A DNA stretch of 64,000 bases from Flavobacterium sp. LHD-80 (GCF_030929605.1 NZ_JAVFVS010000014.1:54027-118026), one strand, 5' to 3'. Shown: positions 32,864 through 42,297, numbered from the stretch's first letter. The notes: generated by a model from the sequence alone, not told the origin. A program made the numbers and translations.

Positions 32864-34636
32864 ATGGAAGTATATCACAATAAAGTCGCACACTTTTCTA
32901 ATGTCTATAATAAAATCAATAAAAGATACAACAGCATCAGTATTTTACGTCTTTTAGCAGTTTTTCTTTGTTTGTTTATGTTGTATTATTACATCAAAAT
33001 TAATGATATTCTGTTTGTAGCGCTGGCTTTTTTATCTTTTGTTGGTTTTATTTTTTTGATGAAAATCCACACTAAATTATCTTTTCAAAAACAACTTACA
33101 ACTGCACTTTTAAAAATCAACGAAAATGAAATTTCGTATTTAAAAAGAGAAAAACTTCCTTTTGAAAATGGAATAGAATTTAACGATTTTCACCATCCAT
33201 ATGCCTATGATTTGGATATTTTTGGAGATCATTCTTTATTCCAAAATTTGAATAGAACCGCTACTTTTATTGGAAAAAAAACATTAGCAAATCAATTGTT
33301 GCATCTTTTTCCAAACGATGTTATTTTACAAAATCAAAAAGCAGTTGACGAACTTAAAACCAAAATCGATTGGCGTCAGGATTTTTTAGCATTGGCAACT
33401 GTCAGTTCTGACAGTAAGTCTTCGTATGATTCTATAATTCATTGGAATTCATTTAAAAATAATTCATTACCTAAAGTTTTAGTTTCGCTTTCGTTTGTAA
33501 TTCCTGCTTTGTTTTTTGGAGTTCTAATTGCTTATTTTATTACTTCCAAAACAATTTTACTTTCCTATTTGACTTACATTTTTATTGCGAATATGATTGT
33601 TTTAGGAAAGTCATTTAAACGAATTCAATCAGAAATTGCAAAAGCAGATAATATTGATAAAATAATAAAGCAGTACAGTTTATTAGTTCAGAAAATTGAA
33701 ACTGAAAACTTTACTTCTAAAAAATTAATTGATTTACAACAGCAGCTTATTTTTAAAAATGCAACTGCGAGCGTACATTTAAAACAGCTTTCGGAGTTGT
33801 TTTCGAGAATGGATACTATCAGTAATTTGGTTACTGCTTTATTATTTAATGGAACTTTTTTGTTTAATCTTCACGTTTTGAGAGCGCTTTTAAAATGGAA
33901 AGAAGATTATTCTGAAGAACTTGAAAAATGGATTGGCATTATTGGAGAATTTGAGACATTAAACAGTTTGGCAAATTTGGCCTATAATAATGCTGATTTT
34001 GTTTTCCCTGAAATCAATTTTGAATATAAAATTGGCTTTTCAGATTTGAGCCATCCACTATTAAATCCGGCGACTAGAGTAGGGAATGACACTCATTTTT
34101 ATCCAGAATCCTTTATGATTTTAACAGGTTCTAATATGTCAGGAAAAAGTACTTTTTTAAGAAGCTTAGGAATCAATATGGTTTTAGGCGGAATTGGATC
34201 AGTTGTTTGTGCTTCAAAAGCTAACATTCATCCACTTCCAGTTTTAGTTTCAATGCGATTATCTGATTCTTTAGCCGATAGTGAATCGTATTTTTTCGCC
34301 GAAATTAAGCGTCTAAAACAAATTATGGATGCATTAGAAGATAAACCAGCTTTTGTTTTGTTAGATGAAATTTTAAGAGGAACAAATTCTGATGACAAAC
34401 GCAACGGGACTATTGAAGTTGTAAAGAAAGTAATTGCTAAAAACGCGATTGGTGCAATTGCGACGCATGATATTGAAGTATGTCTCACAACAAATGAATA
34501 TCCTGATATTTTGACGAATCAATGTTTTGAAGTCGAAATTCAAAACAATGAACTTCATTTTGATTATAAGTTAAGAAGTGGAATCTGTAAAAATAAAAGC
34601 GCCACTTTCTTAATGCAGAAAATGGGAGTGATTTAA
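32864..34636 (+). CDS. Membrane-anchored MutS-like ATPase
   Basis: 590 residues. Two hydrophobic hairpins (about 27-67 and 205-250) predict four membrane helices. A helical lever-like region follows, then a MutS domain V ATPase (about 400-590) with Walker A GSNMSGKST, Walker B FVLLDEILRGT and the ATHD motif. It lacks the mismatch-binding domain I of MutS and the Smr domain of MutS2. Annotated in relatives as a MutS-family protein, but membrane insertion makes mismatch repair unlikely. Own promoter, strong terminator downstream. Confidence 0.75.
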   Translation: MEVYHNKVAHFSNVYNKINKRYNSISILRLLAVFLCLFMLYYYIKINDILFVALAFLSFVGFIFLMKIHTKLSFQKQLTTALLKINENEISYLKREKLPFENGIEFNDFHHPYAYDLDIFGDHSLFQNLNRTATFIGKKTLANQLLHLFPNDVILQNQKAVDELKTKIDWRQDFLALATVSSDSKSSYDSIIHWNSFKNNSLPKVLVSLSFVIPALFFGVLIAYFITSKTILLSYLTYIFIANMIVLGKSFKRIQSEIAKADNIDKIIKQYSLLVQKIETENFTSKKLIDLQQQLIFKNATASVHLKQLSELFSRMDTISNLVTALLFNGTFLFNLHVLRALLKWKEDYSEELEKWIGIIGEFETLNSLANLAYNNADFVFPEINFEYKIGFSDLSHPLLNPATRVGNDTHFYPESFMILTGSNMSGKSTFLRSLGINMVLGGIGSVVCASKANIHPLPVLVSMRLSDSLADSESYFFAEIKRLKQIMDALEDKPAFVLLDEILRGTNSDDKRNGTIEVVKKVIAKNAIGAIATHDIEVCLTTNEYPDILTNQCFEVEIQNNELHFDYKLRSGICKNKSATFLMQKMGVI

Positions 34637-34640
34637 GAAA

Positions 34641-34680
34641 AAAGCCTAAAGAACAATTACATTTCTTTAGGCTTTTTTTT
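34641..34680. terminator. Bidirectional terminator
   Basis: AAAGCCTAAAGAA pairs with TTCTTTAGGCTTT, flanked by A-run and a long T-run, between the convergent MutS-like and amidohydrolase genes. Confidence 0.85.
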
Positions 34681-34682
34681 TG

Positions 34683-36023
34683 CTAAACAATATTTCCGTT
34701 GTGTATAAGCATTCGTACAGGTGACATTCTTGAAACGGCTTCAGCAGAGCAACTTGCGTCCAAAAAAACAAGATCAGCTTTGTCGCCAGTTTTTGGCCAT
34801 TGCTGAACTCCTTTGTCGTCTAACGGAATTGGACCTGCAGCTGCTAATTTCAACATTCTCGATAATCCAAATTCAGTTGCTTGTCCGTATAATTGAGCGG
34901 CAAGATTTGCTTTCTGCAAAACACTTCCTGTGCCAAACGTGTTCCAATGATCAATAATGCTGTCGTTTCCAGTCATGACGTTTATACCATATTTCATTAA
35001 AGTTGGAATTGGCATAACTAAGCTTCCAAAAGGCACAGTCGAAACAATTCCTATTTGTGCATTGCTTAATTTTTCTGCCATTTCTTCTTGTTTGGTTTTA
35101 TCTAATTTTCCGAGAGCAAAACAATGGCTTAAAAAAGTTTTTCCTTTAAGAGCGGTATTCTCGTTTACTTTTGCAATCAAATAGTCTATAGTTTTCACTC
35201 CAGATTCTCCAGATTCATGTAAATGAATATCAATTCCCTTATTGTTGTCCAATGCTAATTGTACTGTAAAATCAATCGTTTTTTCGATGGCGCCGTCAAT
35301 AGAAAACGGATCAAGACCACCAATAAAATCAATATCCATTTTGGCAGCTTCTTTTAAATACGGAACAGAATCGGTGTAAAAAACACCATGTTGTGGAAAA
35401 GCAACTAATTCTGCGCCAAAAGTGTTTTTCTTATTTTCTAAAGCCTTTTGAAGATTTTTTAAAGACTGAAGTTTTGAAGTTGGTTCAATGTTTACGTGAC
35501 TGCGCGCAAATGAAGTTCCGTGTGATTGTAACAACTCAATTAATTTTTCAGCTTTTTGAGTTGATGTTTTAAGCATTTCAGGTAAAATTTGCTGTTCTAG
35601 CGCAATCATTCCTTTTACGCCACCAGTTCTCTTTTTTACCGCATGCCAGTCATCATAAAAAGTTTTGTCTAAGTGAATATGCATGTCTCTAAATGCAGGA
35701 AGCATCAAAAAACCTTTTGCATCAATCGCTGATGAATTGGGTTTGTTTGGTGAAATGGATTTTATTTTCCCGTCGCTTATTTCAATGCAGAATAATTCTG
35801 TTTTAGTACGAACAACTTCGTCTTCTTCGTATTCAAAACCAGTTTCTAACCTAACATTTTTTAAAGTATAGTTTTTTCCGGTTGCAGTTTTTATTTCTGA
35901 ATCAGTTTCAAGAATTGTTGAAGCCGTCGCGGTATTCAGAAAACTTGAACCAACTGTTAATCCAGCAACTCCAAGCACAGAATTTCTTAAAAAATCTTTT
36001 CGGGTTATATTTGAGTTTTTCAT
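34683..36023 (-). CDS. Exported amidohydrolase (cytosine deaminase-like)
   Basis: 446 residues. The N-terminus (TRKDFLRNSVLGVAGLTVG) looks like a Tat-related signal with RK instead of RR. The amidohydrolase barrel has HIHLDK (His115, His117), IHLHESGESG, LSHCFAL and TGNDSIIDHW, giving the metal ligands and catalytic Asp of the CodA-like branch. Substrate probably an N-heterocycle or amide; not determined. It follows the AraC regulator gene (77 bp gap) and may be its target. Shares a terminator with the MutS-like gene. Confidence 0.75.
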   Translation of the reverse strand: MKNSNITRKDFLRNSVLGVAGLTVGSSFLNTATASTILETDSEIKTATGKNYTLKNVRLETGFEYEEDEVVRTKTELFCIEISDGKIKSISPNKPNSSAIDAKGFLMLPAFRDMHIHLDKTFYDDWHAVKKRTGGVKGMIALEQQILPEMLKTSTQKAEKLIELLQSHGTSFARSHVNIEPTSKLQSLKNLQKALENKKNTFGAELVAFPQHGVFYTDSVPYLKEAAKMDIDFIGGLDPFSIDGAIEKTIDFTVQLALDNNKGIDIHLHESGESGVKTIDYLIAKVNENTALKGKTFLSHCFALGKLDKTKQEEMAEKLSNAQIGIVSTVPFGSLVMPIPTLMKYGINVMTGNDSIIDHWNTFGTGSVLQKANLAAQLYGQATEFGLSRMLKLAAAGPIPLDDKGVQQWPKTGDKADLVFLDASCSAEAVSRMSPVRMLIHNGNIV

Positions 36024-36100
36024 GCAAATTAATTATTTCTACAAAAATAGAATTCATAGCAATAGTAAACGTGAAAAATTTATTCCAAGGCTTGAAAGAT

Positions 36101-36961
36101 TTATAACTGTTCGCGAAAATTAGTTGGTGTAATTCCGGTTTGGTTTTTAAAGAAATTTGAAAAATACGCATGATCTACAAAACCTAATTCGAAGGCAATT
36201 TCTTTGACGGAAAGAGTGGTGGCTTTTAAATGTCGTTTAGATTCCAAAATAATTCGTTGCTGAATTAATTCTGTAGCCGAAATTTTTAAATGTTTTTTGC
36301 AGAGAATGTTTAGGTAATTTGCTGAAATATGAAGTTTTGAAGCATAAAAAGAAACCAGTTTTTCTTCTCTAAAATGAACATCGATCAATTCATGAAATTT
36401 TGCAATACGAGTTTCTGTCTGGTAAATATCGTGATCAATAAAGATTTTTGCAGCTTCTTTGCTAATAATTGAAGCTAGAACTGCAGTACGAGAACTTATT
36501 AATTCCTGAAGACAGTCTGCACTTTCTAGTTCGGTTTTAATTGCCAAAAATTCGTATTGCAAAAGGTTGTATGATTCCTGACTGAGTTGTATGACAGGAT
36601 GATTGTGATATTGGGCAAATGAAAACCGGAAGCTTGAAGAGAAGCTTTCAAAAAAATCTCTGCCAATCATTAATTGATAGCCCGTTGTGCCTGGCTCAAT
36701 ATTCCATTTGTGAACTTGGCCTGGAAAAAGTAAATGAATTTCCTTATTGCCAATTTTGTAATCTATAAAGTCAATATTATGAACGCCTTTTGCCTCATCA
36801 AAAAGCACGATTATAAAAAAATCGTGCTGATGCGGTTTGTGAATGTGGCGTTCGCCATGCAGTTCATTAAATATAAGCTGATCAGAATCGCTGTCTTGAT
36901 TTGTTCTGAACTCCTGGAGACCAAGAAGCGGAATATTATGATCTGTTTTTTTAGCTGACAT
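36101..36961 (-). CDS. AraC-family transcriptional regulator
   Basis: 286 residues. An N-terminal cupin-like sensor (RHIHKPHQHDFFIIVLF, IHLLFPGQVHKWN) is followed by two helix-turn-helix motifs (about 185-286): SANYLNILCKKHLKISATELI and LSVKEIAFELGFVDHAYFSNFFKNQTG. It starts 13 bp after the stop of the DsbA-like gene, so the two are cotranscribed. Likely targets are its own operon or the downstream amidohydrolase gene. Confidence 0.85.
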   Translation of the reverse strand: MSAKKTDHNIPLLGLQEFRTNQDSDSDQLIFNELHGERHIHKPHQHDFFIIVLFDEAKGVHNIDFIDYKIGNKEIHLLFPGQVHKWNIEPGTTGYQLMIGRDFFESFSSSFRFSFAQYHNHPVIQLSQESYNLLQYEFLAIKTELESADCLQELISSRTAVLASIISKEAAKIFIDHDIYQTETRIAKFHELIDVHFREEKLVSFYASKLHISANYLNILCKKHLKISATELIQQRIILESKRHLKATTLSVKEIAFELGFVDHAYFSNFFKNQTGITPTNFREQL

Positions 36962-36974
36962 TAAAAGACTTAAA

Positions 36975-37604
36975 TTATTTCAGCACTTCATTTATTGTAT
37001 TCACAAAAGCTTCTACAGGTTGAGCTCCTGAAACAGCATATTTGCGGTCAAAAACAAAAAATGGTACACCTTGCACGCCAATTTCCTGCGCTTCTGTAAT
37101 ATCGTGCTGTACATCTTTTAAAAACAAATTCTCATCTTGAAGTACTTCCAAAATTTCGTTTTTATTTAAACCTGCTTTTTCTCCTAATTCAATTAATGTT
37201 GGACCATCATTTAAATCTCTTCCTTCCGTAAAGTAAGCTTTGAAGAAAATTTCTTCCATTTCATCGCCTAAATTATTCTTTTTGGCTAAATGAATAATTC
37301 TATGCGCTTCTAATGAATTTGAAATAATCGCTTTGTCAAAATTATAATCCAAACCAACACTTTTTGCGCGTTCTGTGACGCCTTTGTGCATTTCTTTAGA
37401 TTGTTCAAGTGACATGTCTTTTCGTTCGGCTAAAAACGTATAAACATCTTTTCCTGATTGTGGTGTAATACTTGGATCAAGCTGAAAGCTTTTCCATTCA
37501 ATTTCAAAATCATTTTCAGGAAACTGTTTTAAAGCCGATTCCAATTGTCTCTTCCCGATATAACAAAACGGACACATTATGTCCGACCAAATTTCTATTT
37601 TCAT
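36975..37604 (-). CDS. DsbA-family oxidoreductase (FrnE-like)
   Basis: 209 residues without a signal peptide, so cytoplasmic. CPFC at 11-14 follows the first strand (IEIWSDIM); the helical insertion (about 60-150) and the cis-Pro motif GVQGVPFFVFDRKYAVSGAQP are those of the FrnE/2-hydroxychromene isomerase-like branch. Probably a thiol-disulfide oxidoreductase. First gene of an operon with the AraC regulator; a dispersed repeat element lies upstream. Confidence 0.85.
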   Translation of the reverse strand: MKIEIWSDIMCPFCYIGKRQLESALKQFPENDFEIEWKSFQLDPSITPQSGKDVYTFLAERKDMSLEQSKEMHKGVTERAKSVGLDYNFDKAIISNSLEAHRIIHLAKKNNLGDEMEEIFFKAYFTEGRDLNDGPTLIELGEKAGLNKNEILEVLQDENLFLKDVQHDITEAQEIGVQGVPFFVFDRKYAVSGAQPVEAFVNTINEVLK

Positions 37605-37626
37605 ATTACAAAGTTAAATAAAATTT

Positions 37627-37815
37627 GTTTCAGGTTTCAAGTTTTAGGTTTCAAGTTGAATGGCTTGCGTGGAGTTTAACCGCAAAGCACGCAAAGTTTT
37701 TTGATTAAGATTGTGCTTCAAACGCAAAGTTCGCAAAGCTTTATCTAAAACTTTGCGAACATTGTGTAATCCTTAGTGCCCTTTGCGGTTAAACTCTCAA
37801 GCCTGAAACTTGCAA
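37627..37815. repeat. Composite dispersed repeat, copy A
   Basis: Outer arms made of GTTTCAGGTTTCAAGTTTTA-like sequence and its partial complement (CAAGCCTGAAACTTGCAAC). Inner blocks TTAACCGCAAAGCACGCAAA (37676-37695) and AAAGTTCGCAAAGCTTT (37726-37742) also occur at 20998-21069. A CTTTGCGGTTAAAC near 37781 makes the unit partly palindromic. The arms are related to the inverted repeat at 41637-41685. The gap 37605-37973 holds no gene. Confidence 0.65.
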
Positions 37816-37973
37816 CAAAATTCACTCCAAATAAAAAACCGCAAATCTTAAAAAAAGAATTGCGGTTTCTAGGTATAAAAAATGGTTGGTTAATAGCGAT
37901 ATTTTTTTTTTACAATGATATGTCTTTAATTCGAAACTAAAAAAAATCCCTGTAACAAAAAGAAGTTTTGATG

Positions 37974-39092
37974 TTAACTATTTAACATTACAGGCATTAC
38001 CAGCATTGTTACAGTTTCTCCTTCTTCTAAACCATCAACTGGAGTAAGGATTCCAGCTCTGTTTGGCAATGACATTTCTAACATAATCATGTCAGACTGT
38101 AAATTAGTAAGCATCTCAGTTAAAAATCTTGAGTTGAAACCAATTTGAAGATCATCTCCTTGATAATCACAAGTCAATCTTTCTTCTGCTTTGTTTGAGT
38201 AATCAATATCTTCAGCAGAAACATTTAATTCAGCTCCAGCGATTTTTAAACGAATTTGGTGTGTAGTTTTGTTTGAGAAAATCGCAACACGTCGAACAGA
38301 ACTTAAAAATAAAGAACGGTCGATCATTAATTTGTTTGGATTTTCTTTTGGAATTACCGCTTCGTAATTTGGATATTTTCCGTCGATTAAACGACACATC
38401 AAGATATAATTATCAAATGAGAAAGTCGCATTTGAATCGTTGTATTCAATTTTTACTTCAGCATCAGAACTTCCTAAAATACTTTTTAAGATATTTAAAG
38501 GTTTCTTTGGCATAATAAAATCAGCAACTTGAGATGCTTTTACATCTGTACGTGCATATTTTACCAATTTGTGAGCATCTGTAGCAACAAAAGTTAATCC
38601 TTCTGGTGAGAACTGGAAGAAAACTCCAGACATTACCGGACGTAAATCATCATTTCCAGCAGCAAAAATAGTTTTGCTTACAGCAGTTGCCAAAACATCA
38701 GCAGGAACAAGAGTTACAGATGGATCTTCAAGATGAACTGATTTTGGGAATTCTTCTCCAGCAGCATATGCTAATGCATATTTTCCTGAGTTAGAGCTAA
38801 TTTCAACTGTATTGTTGTCTTCAACTGTGAAAGTTAAAGGCTGTTCTGGAAACGTTTTTAAAATTTCAAGCAAAAGTTTTGCAGGTACAGCAACACTTCC
38901 TTTGCTTTTAGAATCGATTGATAATGTAGCCGACATCGTAGTTTCAAGATCTGAAGCCGAAACTGTCAACGCATCATTGTCTAGTTCAAATAAAAAGTTG
39001 TCTAAAATAGGCAACGTGTTGTTACTGTTAATTACACTACCTAAAACTTGTAATTGTTTTAATAAGTACGAACTCGATACTATAAATTTCAT
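37974..39092 (-). CDS. dnaN: DNA polymerase III beta subunit (sliding clamp)
   Basis: 372 residues from the ATG at 39092 (MKFIVSSSYLLKQLQVLG); a start at 39128 would add a non-family leader. Three clamp domains are seen, with NNTLPILDNFLFELDN near the start, GNDDLRPVMSGVFFQF in the middle, and the C-terminal MLVMPVMLNS close to the usual MPMRL motif. The dimeric clamp holds polymerases on DNA. It is monocistronic here, not next to dnaA, which is usual in this phylum. A perfect -7 box lies 60 bp upstream. Confidence 0.95.
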   Translation of the reverse strand: MKFIVSSSYLLKQLQVLGSVINSNNTLPILDNFLFELDNDALTVSASDLETTMSATLSIDSKSKGSVAVPAKLLLEILKTFPEQPLTFTVEDNNTVEISSNSGKYALAYAAGEEFPKSVHLEDPSVTLVPADVLATAVSKTIFAAGNDDLRPVMSGVFFQFSPEGLTFVATDAHKLVKYARTDVKASQVADFIMPKKPLNILKSILGSSDAEVKIEYNDSNATFSFDNYILMCRLIDGKYPNYEAVIPKENPNKLMIDRSLFLSSVRRVAIFSNKTTHQIRLKIAGAELNVSAEDIDYSNKAEERLTCDYQGDDLQIGFNSRFLTEMLTNLQSDMIMLEMSLPNRAGILTPVDGLEEGETVTMLVMPVMLNS

Positions 39093-39151
39093 CTCTTTTG
39101 TTTTATTTTTTGAAGTATTTTTCAGCATTTAGGCGCTGATCATACGGATTA

Positions 39152-39159
39152 CAAATATA
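39152..39159 (-). promoter_or_regulatory. dnaN promoter, -7 element
   Basis: Reads TATATTTG on the - strand. Confidence 0.6.
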
Positions 39160-39198
39160 TCGTAAACTATCTTAGTTTCGCAATTTTTTTATTAACAT

Positions 39199-40884
39199 CT
39201 ATTTGCTGTATTTTCTTTTTCTAAGGAATGTAAATACAAGTCCGAAAATCAATAAAATTAGAATTGGAAGTCCGATAGTTATGAATTGCGTCATCGTATA
39301 ATTTTCGGAAACCTTATTTCTGTCCAGCATTGGCAATTCTACATCTTTGCTTCTAATGTTAATAAGTCCGGTGTCATCAAGCAAATAATTGATACAGTTC
39401 ATCATGAAATCTTTATTGTCGTAAAGGTTTCCGGTACGCTGATCGTAGCCTAATTCTACCGGCATCATGTTTTTGTCTAATTGATTTCTGGCCAAATCAC
39501 CATCAGCAATGACAATCATTTTGGTTGGTTTTCCTTTTGACTGAAATCCATTTTCTTTGAAAGGCAAAACGCGATTTTCGAAAGCCGAATGGAAACTTCC
39601 TTCCAATAAAACAGAAAGATTTAAATTTCCTTTGTTTAAATAATCCTGAGGAGAAGTTTGTTCGGTTACAATATTCAGATTGATTTCTGATGGAGTTCCA
39701 ATTTTCTTAGAATATTGAGACGATTGTAATAAAACCGTTTTTTTGATTCCGTTTTTCAAAGTATCAATTGGGTTGGCAAAATCAAATTTGATTTCGCCCA
39801 AATTTTTCACAATCGGATGCTGACTTTCAGGTTTTACAACTGGCGCAAATTTCCATTTAAATTCTTGATATTGTGTTGCACTTCCTTGTTCGCCAGTAGC
39901 TAATTTAATCGGACTTCCATATTCATCTTTAACCAAATCAGGATTAATTCTGAATCCGTATTTAAAGAACATATCGTTCAAATTTAAATCTCTTGGATAC
40001 GCTAAAGTCGCTCCGGCTTGATTGTATAGACTATCCATGTCGGCAGCAACTTGATCAATTAGCCAAATGGTTTTGCCGCCATTCATGATAAACTGGTCTA
40101 AAACCTGTTTTTCTTCATCAGAAAAAGTTTCAGTTGGTTTTGAAATAATGGCTAAATCATATTTTTTAAGCGCGTCTAAAGTTCCGTTTGGATCTTTGGC
40201 AACAGAATCCAAAGTAAAAGGTCCAATGTAATAGCTTTCTTTAATTTGCTTTAGCATTTTGGCAATGTGAACTTCGTGTAATTCACCATTTCCTTTTATA
40301 ATGGCAACTTTCTTTTGTTTGTCTTTGGTGATTTTGTTGATCGCATCAGCAATAGAATATTCCAAATGCTGAATAGAACCAATTACTTTTTGAGTAGTTG
40401 AAGTTCCCATGATATTTTTCAACAGCGGGATATTAACTTCTTTATTGTCATAAACGGCAATTGCCCAAGGAAAAACCATTGCCTGAGATTGTTTTCCTCT
40501 GTCGTCAACAGTTAAGTTTATTGGCGTAAGTCCTTTTTGATAAAGTGATTTTACCATTTCCATGCTTTCGTCTTCGTTTTCCATTGGGTTAACGAATTCA
40601 AAAACAATATTACCGTTGTAAGCTTGAAATTCTTCCAGTAATTGTTTGGTTTCCTGTTGTAAACGTCTAAAATCTGCAGGAAGATCGCCTTGCATATAGA
40701 TTTTTATCGACAACGGATTTTTAACTTGCTTTATAATTTGCAAAGAAGTTTCAGATAAAGTATATCGTTTGTCTTTTGTCAAATCAAAACGGTGGAAAAA
40801 TAAGCTTCCAAGAACATTTAAAACAATTAAAACGAAAATTGTAATACCTAATGTCTTTAAATTTAATTTATTAGATGCTTTCAT
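39199..40884 (-). CDS. gldG: Gliding motility ABC transporter substrate-binding protein GldG
   Basis: 561 residues: an N-terminal membrane anchor (LKTLGITIFVLIVLNVLGSLFF), a large periplasmic region with RFDLTKDKRYTLSETSL and GGKTIWLIDQVAADMDSLY, and a C-terminal membrane helix before RKRKYSK. This is the GldG type of the GldG/DUF4350-like family. Its ATG overlaps the gldF stop by one base (TAATG), so the two are translated together. GldFG with the ATPase GldA, encoded elsewhere, forms an ABC system once linked to Flavobacterium gliding. Confidence 0.9.
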   Translation of the reverse strand: MKASNKLNLKTLGITIFVLIVLNVLGSLFFHRFDLTKDKRYTLSETSLQIIKQVKNPLSIKIYMQGDLPADFRRLQQETKQLLEEFQAYNGNIVFEFVNPMENEDESMEMVKSLYQKGLTPINLTVDDRGKQSQAMVFPWAIAVYDNKEVNIPLLKNIMGTSTTQKVIGSIQHLEYSIADAINKITKDKQKKVAIIKGNGELHEVHIAKMLKQIKESYYIGPFTLDSVAKDPNGTLDALKKYDLAIISKPTETFSDEEKQVLDQFIMNGGKTIWLIDQVAADMDSLYNQAGATLAYPRDLNLNDMFFKYGFRINPDLVKDEYGSPIKLATGEQGSATQYQEFKWKFAPVVKPESQHPIVKNLGEIKFDFANPIDTLKNGIKKTVLLQSSQYSKKIGTPSEINLNIVTEQTSPQDYLNKGNLNLSVLLEGSFHSAFENRVLPFKENGFQSKGKPTKMIVIADGDLARNQLDKNMMPVELGYDQRTGNLYDNKDFMMNCINYLLDDTGLINIRSKDVELPMLDRNKVSENYTMTQFITIGLPILILLIFGLVFTFLRKRKYSK

Positions 40885-41609
40885 TACGCTTTAAAAGATT
40901 TTAATTGATAAACAGTAAAAGATAAAAACAGTACAGTAACACTCAAGAAATAAATAACATCTCGAGTATCAATAACGCCTCGACTCATACTTTTAAAATG
41001 ATTTTGCATTCCAAATGCTGAAATGATATTGGATTGCCCCGGAATTAATGATGTAATTCCTTCAAATCCAAAATAAAATATAAAGCAAAGAAAAACCGCA
41101 ATAATAAAGGCAACGATTTGATTTTCTGATAGTGTAGAAGTAAAAATGCCAATTGCAGAATAAGATCCAATCAGAAATAATAATCCGAAGTAAGAACCAA
41201 TTGTACTTCCCATATCGATATTTCCTTCAGGATTTCCTAAATCTGAAATTACAAATACATATATAAATGTTGGAATTATTGCCAAAATAATCAGCAAAAG
41301 TGATCCGAAAAATTTTCCGTTTACAATTTCCCAAACTGATAAAGGTTTAGTTAAAAGTAATTCCAAAGTTCCTTGTTTTCTTTCGTCAGAGAAACTTCTC
41401 ATGGTTACGGCCGGAATCAGGAAAATTAATATCCAAGGCGCCAAAGTGAAAAACGGAGTTAAATCGGCATAGCCTGTGTTCAGAATATTGTAATCTCCTT
41501 CAAATACCCATAAAAATAGCCCGTTGCTGATTAAGAAAATCGCAATGACCAAATAGCCAATAGGAGAGCCAAAAAAGGATTTTATTTCTCGTAAAATGAT
41601 TGATTTCAT
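40884..41609 (-). CDS. gldF: Gliding motility ABC transporter permease GldF
   Basis: 241 residues with six predicted membrane helices and the ABC-2 permease feature MRSFSDERKQGTLELLLTKP, the coupling region that contacts the ATPase. Begins MKSIILREIKSFFGSPIGY. Directly upstream of and overlapping gldG. No gldA in the window, consistent with F. johnsoniae, where gldA is unlinked. Between this gene and the monooxygenase gene lies an inverted repeat. Confidence 0.9.
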   Translation of the reverse strand: MKSIILREIKSFFGSPIGYLVIAIFLISNGLFLWVFEGDYNILNTGYADLTPFFTLAPWILIFLIPAVTMRSFSDERKQGTLELLLTKPLSVWEIVNGKFFGSLLLIILAIIPTFIYVFVISDLGNPEGNIDMGSTIGSYFGLLFLIGSYSAIGIFTSTLSENQIVAFIIAVFLCFIFYFGFEGITSLIPGQSNIISAFGMQNHFKSMSRGVIDTRDVIYFLSVTVLFLSFTVYQLKSFKA

Positions 41610-41636
41610 TTGTTGTTTTGTTTTTTATTGTTTCAG

Positions 41637-41685
41637 GTTTCAGGTTTCAAGTTGCTCACTTAACGTGAAACTTGAAACCTGAAAC
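41637..41685. repeat. 17-bp perfect inverted repeat of a dispersed family
   Basis: Arms GTTTCAGGTTTCAAGTT (41637-41653) and AACTTGAAACCTGAAAC (41669-41685) with a 15-nt loop. The same unit occurs in the element at 37627. It lies just past the monooxygenase stop codon and may also act as a terminator. Confidence 0.65.
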
Positions 41686-41981
41686 TAATTTAAACTTACT
41701 ATTTTATCAACACTCCAAGCTTCAGGCTTAGCATTAAATAACTTCTTTGTAAAATCCCAAACTGTATTGAATAGTTCAGATTGTCTGTAATTTTCTAAAT
41801 CGGCTTCGGTTTCCCAATAACTATAAGTAAAGAAAATACATTTGTCATTTTTGTCCTGATACAATTCTAAAAAACGATTTCCGTCGGCATTTCGTATTTT
41901 CTCTTTCACCGTTTCGAAATTCTCCAGAAAATCAGGAATTTTTTCTTCGTGAAAACTCATTTTTACTATTCTTACGAACAT
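41685..41981 (-). CDS. Antibiotic biosynthesis monooxygenase-domain protein
   Basis: About 98 residues from the ATG at 41981 (MFVRIVKMSF). A start at 42038 would include a low-complexity TTTTAGATTT repeat and is unlikely. A single ABM ferredoxin-like domain: HEEKIPDFLENFETVKEKIRN, CIFFTYSYWETEADLENYRQS. Such proteins form dimers and act as small monooxygenases or heme-binding proteins; the actual role is unknown. Monocistronic. Confidence 0.7.
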   Translation of the reverse strand: MFVRIVKMSFHEEKIPDFLENFETVKEKIRNADGNRFLELYQDKNDKCIFFTYSYWETEADLENYRQSELFNTVWDFTKKLFNAKPEAWSVDKIVSLN

Positions 41982-42120
41982 ATATTCAATTTTAGATTTT
42001 AGATTTTTGATTTTAGATTTGTTGAAGTCTAAAAGCATTTCAGGTGCGCAAAAATACCAAAATTGATTGTTGTTTTTATAAAAATTTTGAATAATCTAAA
42101 GTCATGACTTTTTCACAATA

Positions 42121-42250
42121 TTGTCATTTCGACGAAGGAGAAATCACACTAGAAATTCCGCAATGAAAATTGCCAAGCTTTGTCGAGTTACTGGTGGAGA
42201 TTTGCTTCGCCTATTCGCTGTCGCTCGGGTCCCCTTCATCGAAATGACAA
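42121..42250. repeat. Dispersed 130-bp element with 16-bp inverted ends
   Basis: Ends TTGTCATTTCGACGAA (42121-42136) and TTCATCGAAATGACAA (42235-42250), 15 of 16 complementary. The interior has GCTTCGCCTATTCGCTGTCG, a phrase I recall from an abundant Flavobacterium intergenic repeat family. A second unit (AAATCAGTGTAAATCTG, from 42253) follows directly. The gap 41982-42297 contains nothing else. Confidence 0.7.
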
Positions 42251-42297
42251 AAAATCAGTGTAAATCTGTTTAAATCAGTAAAATCTGCGGGCCATTA

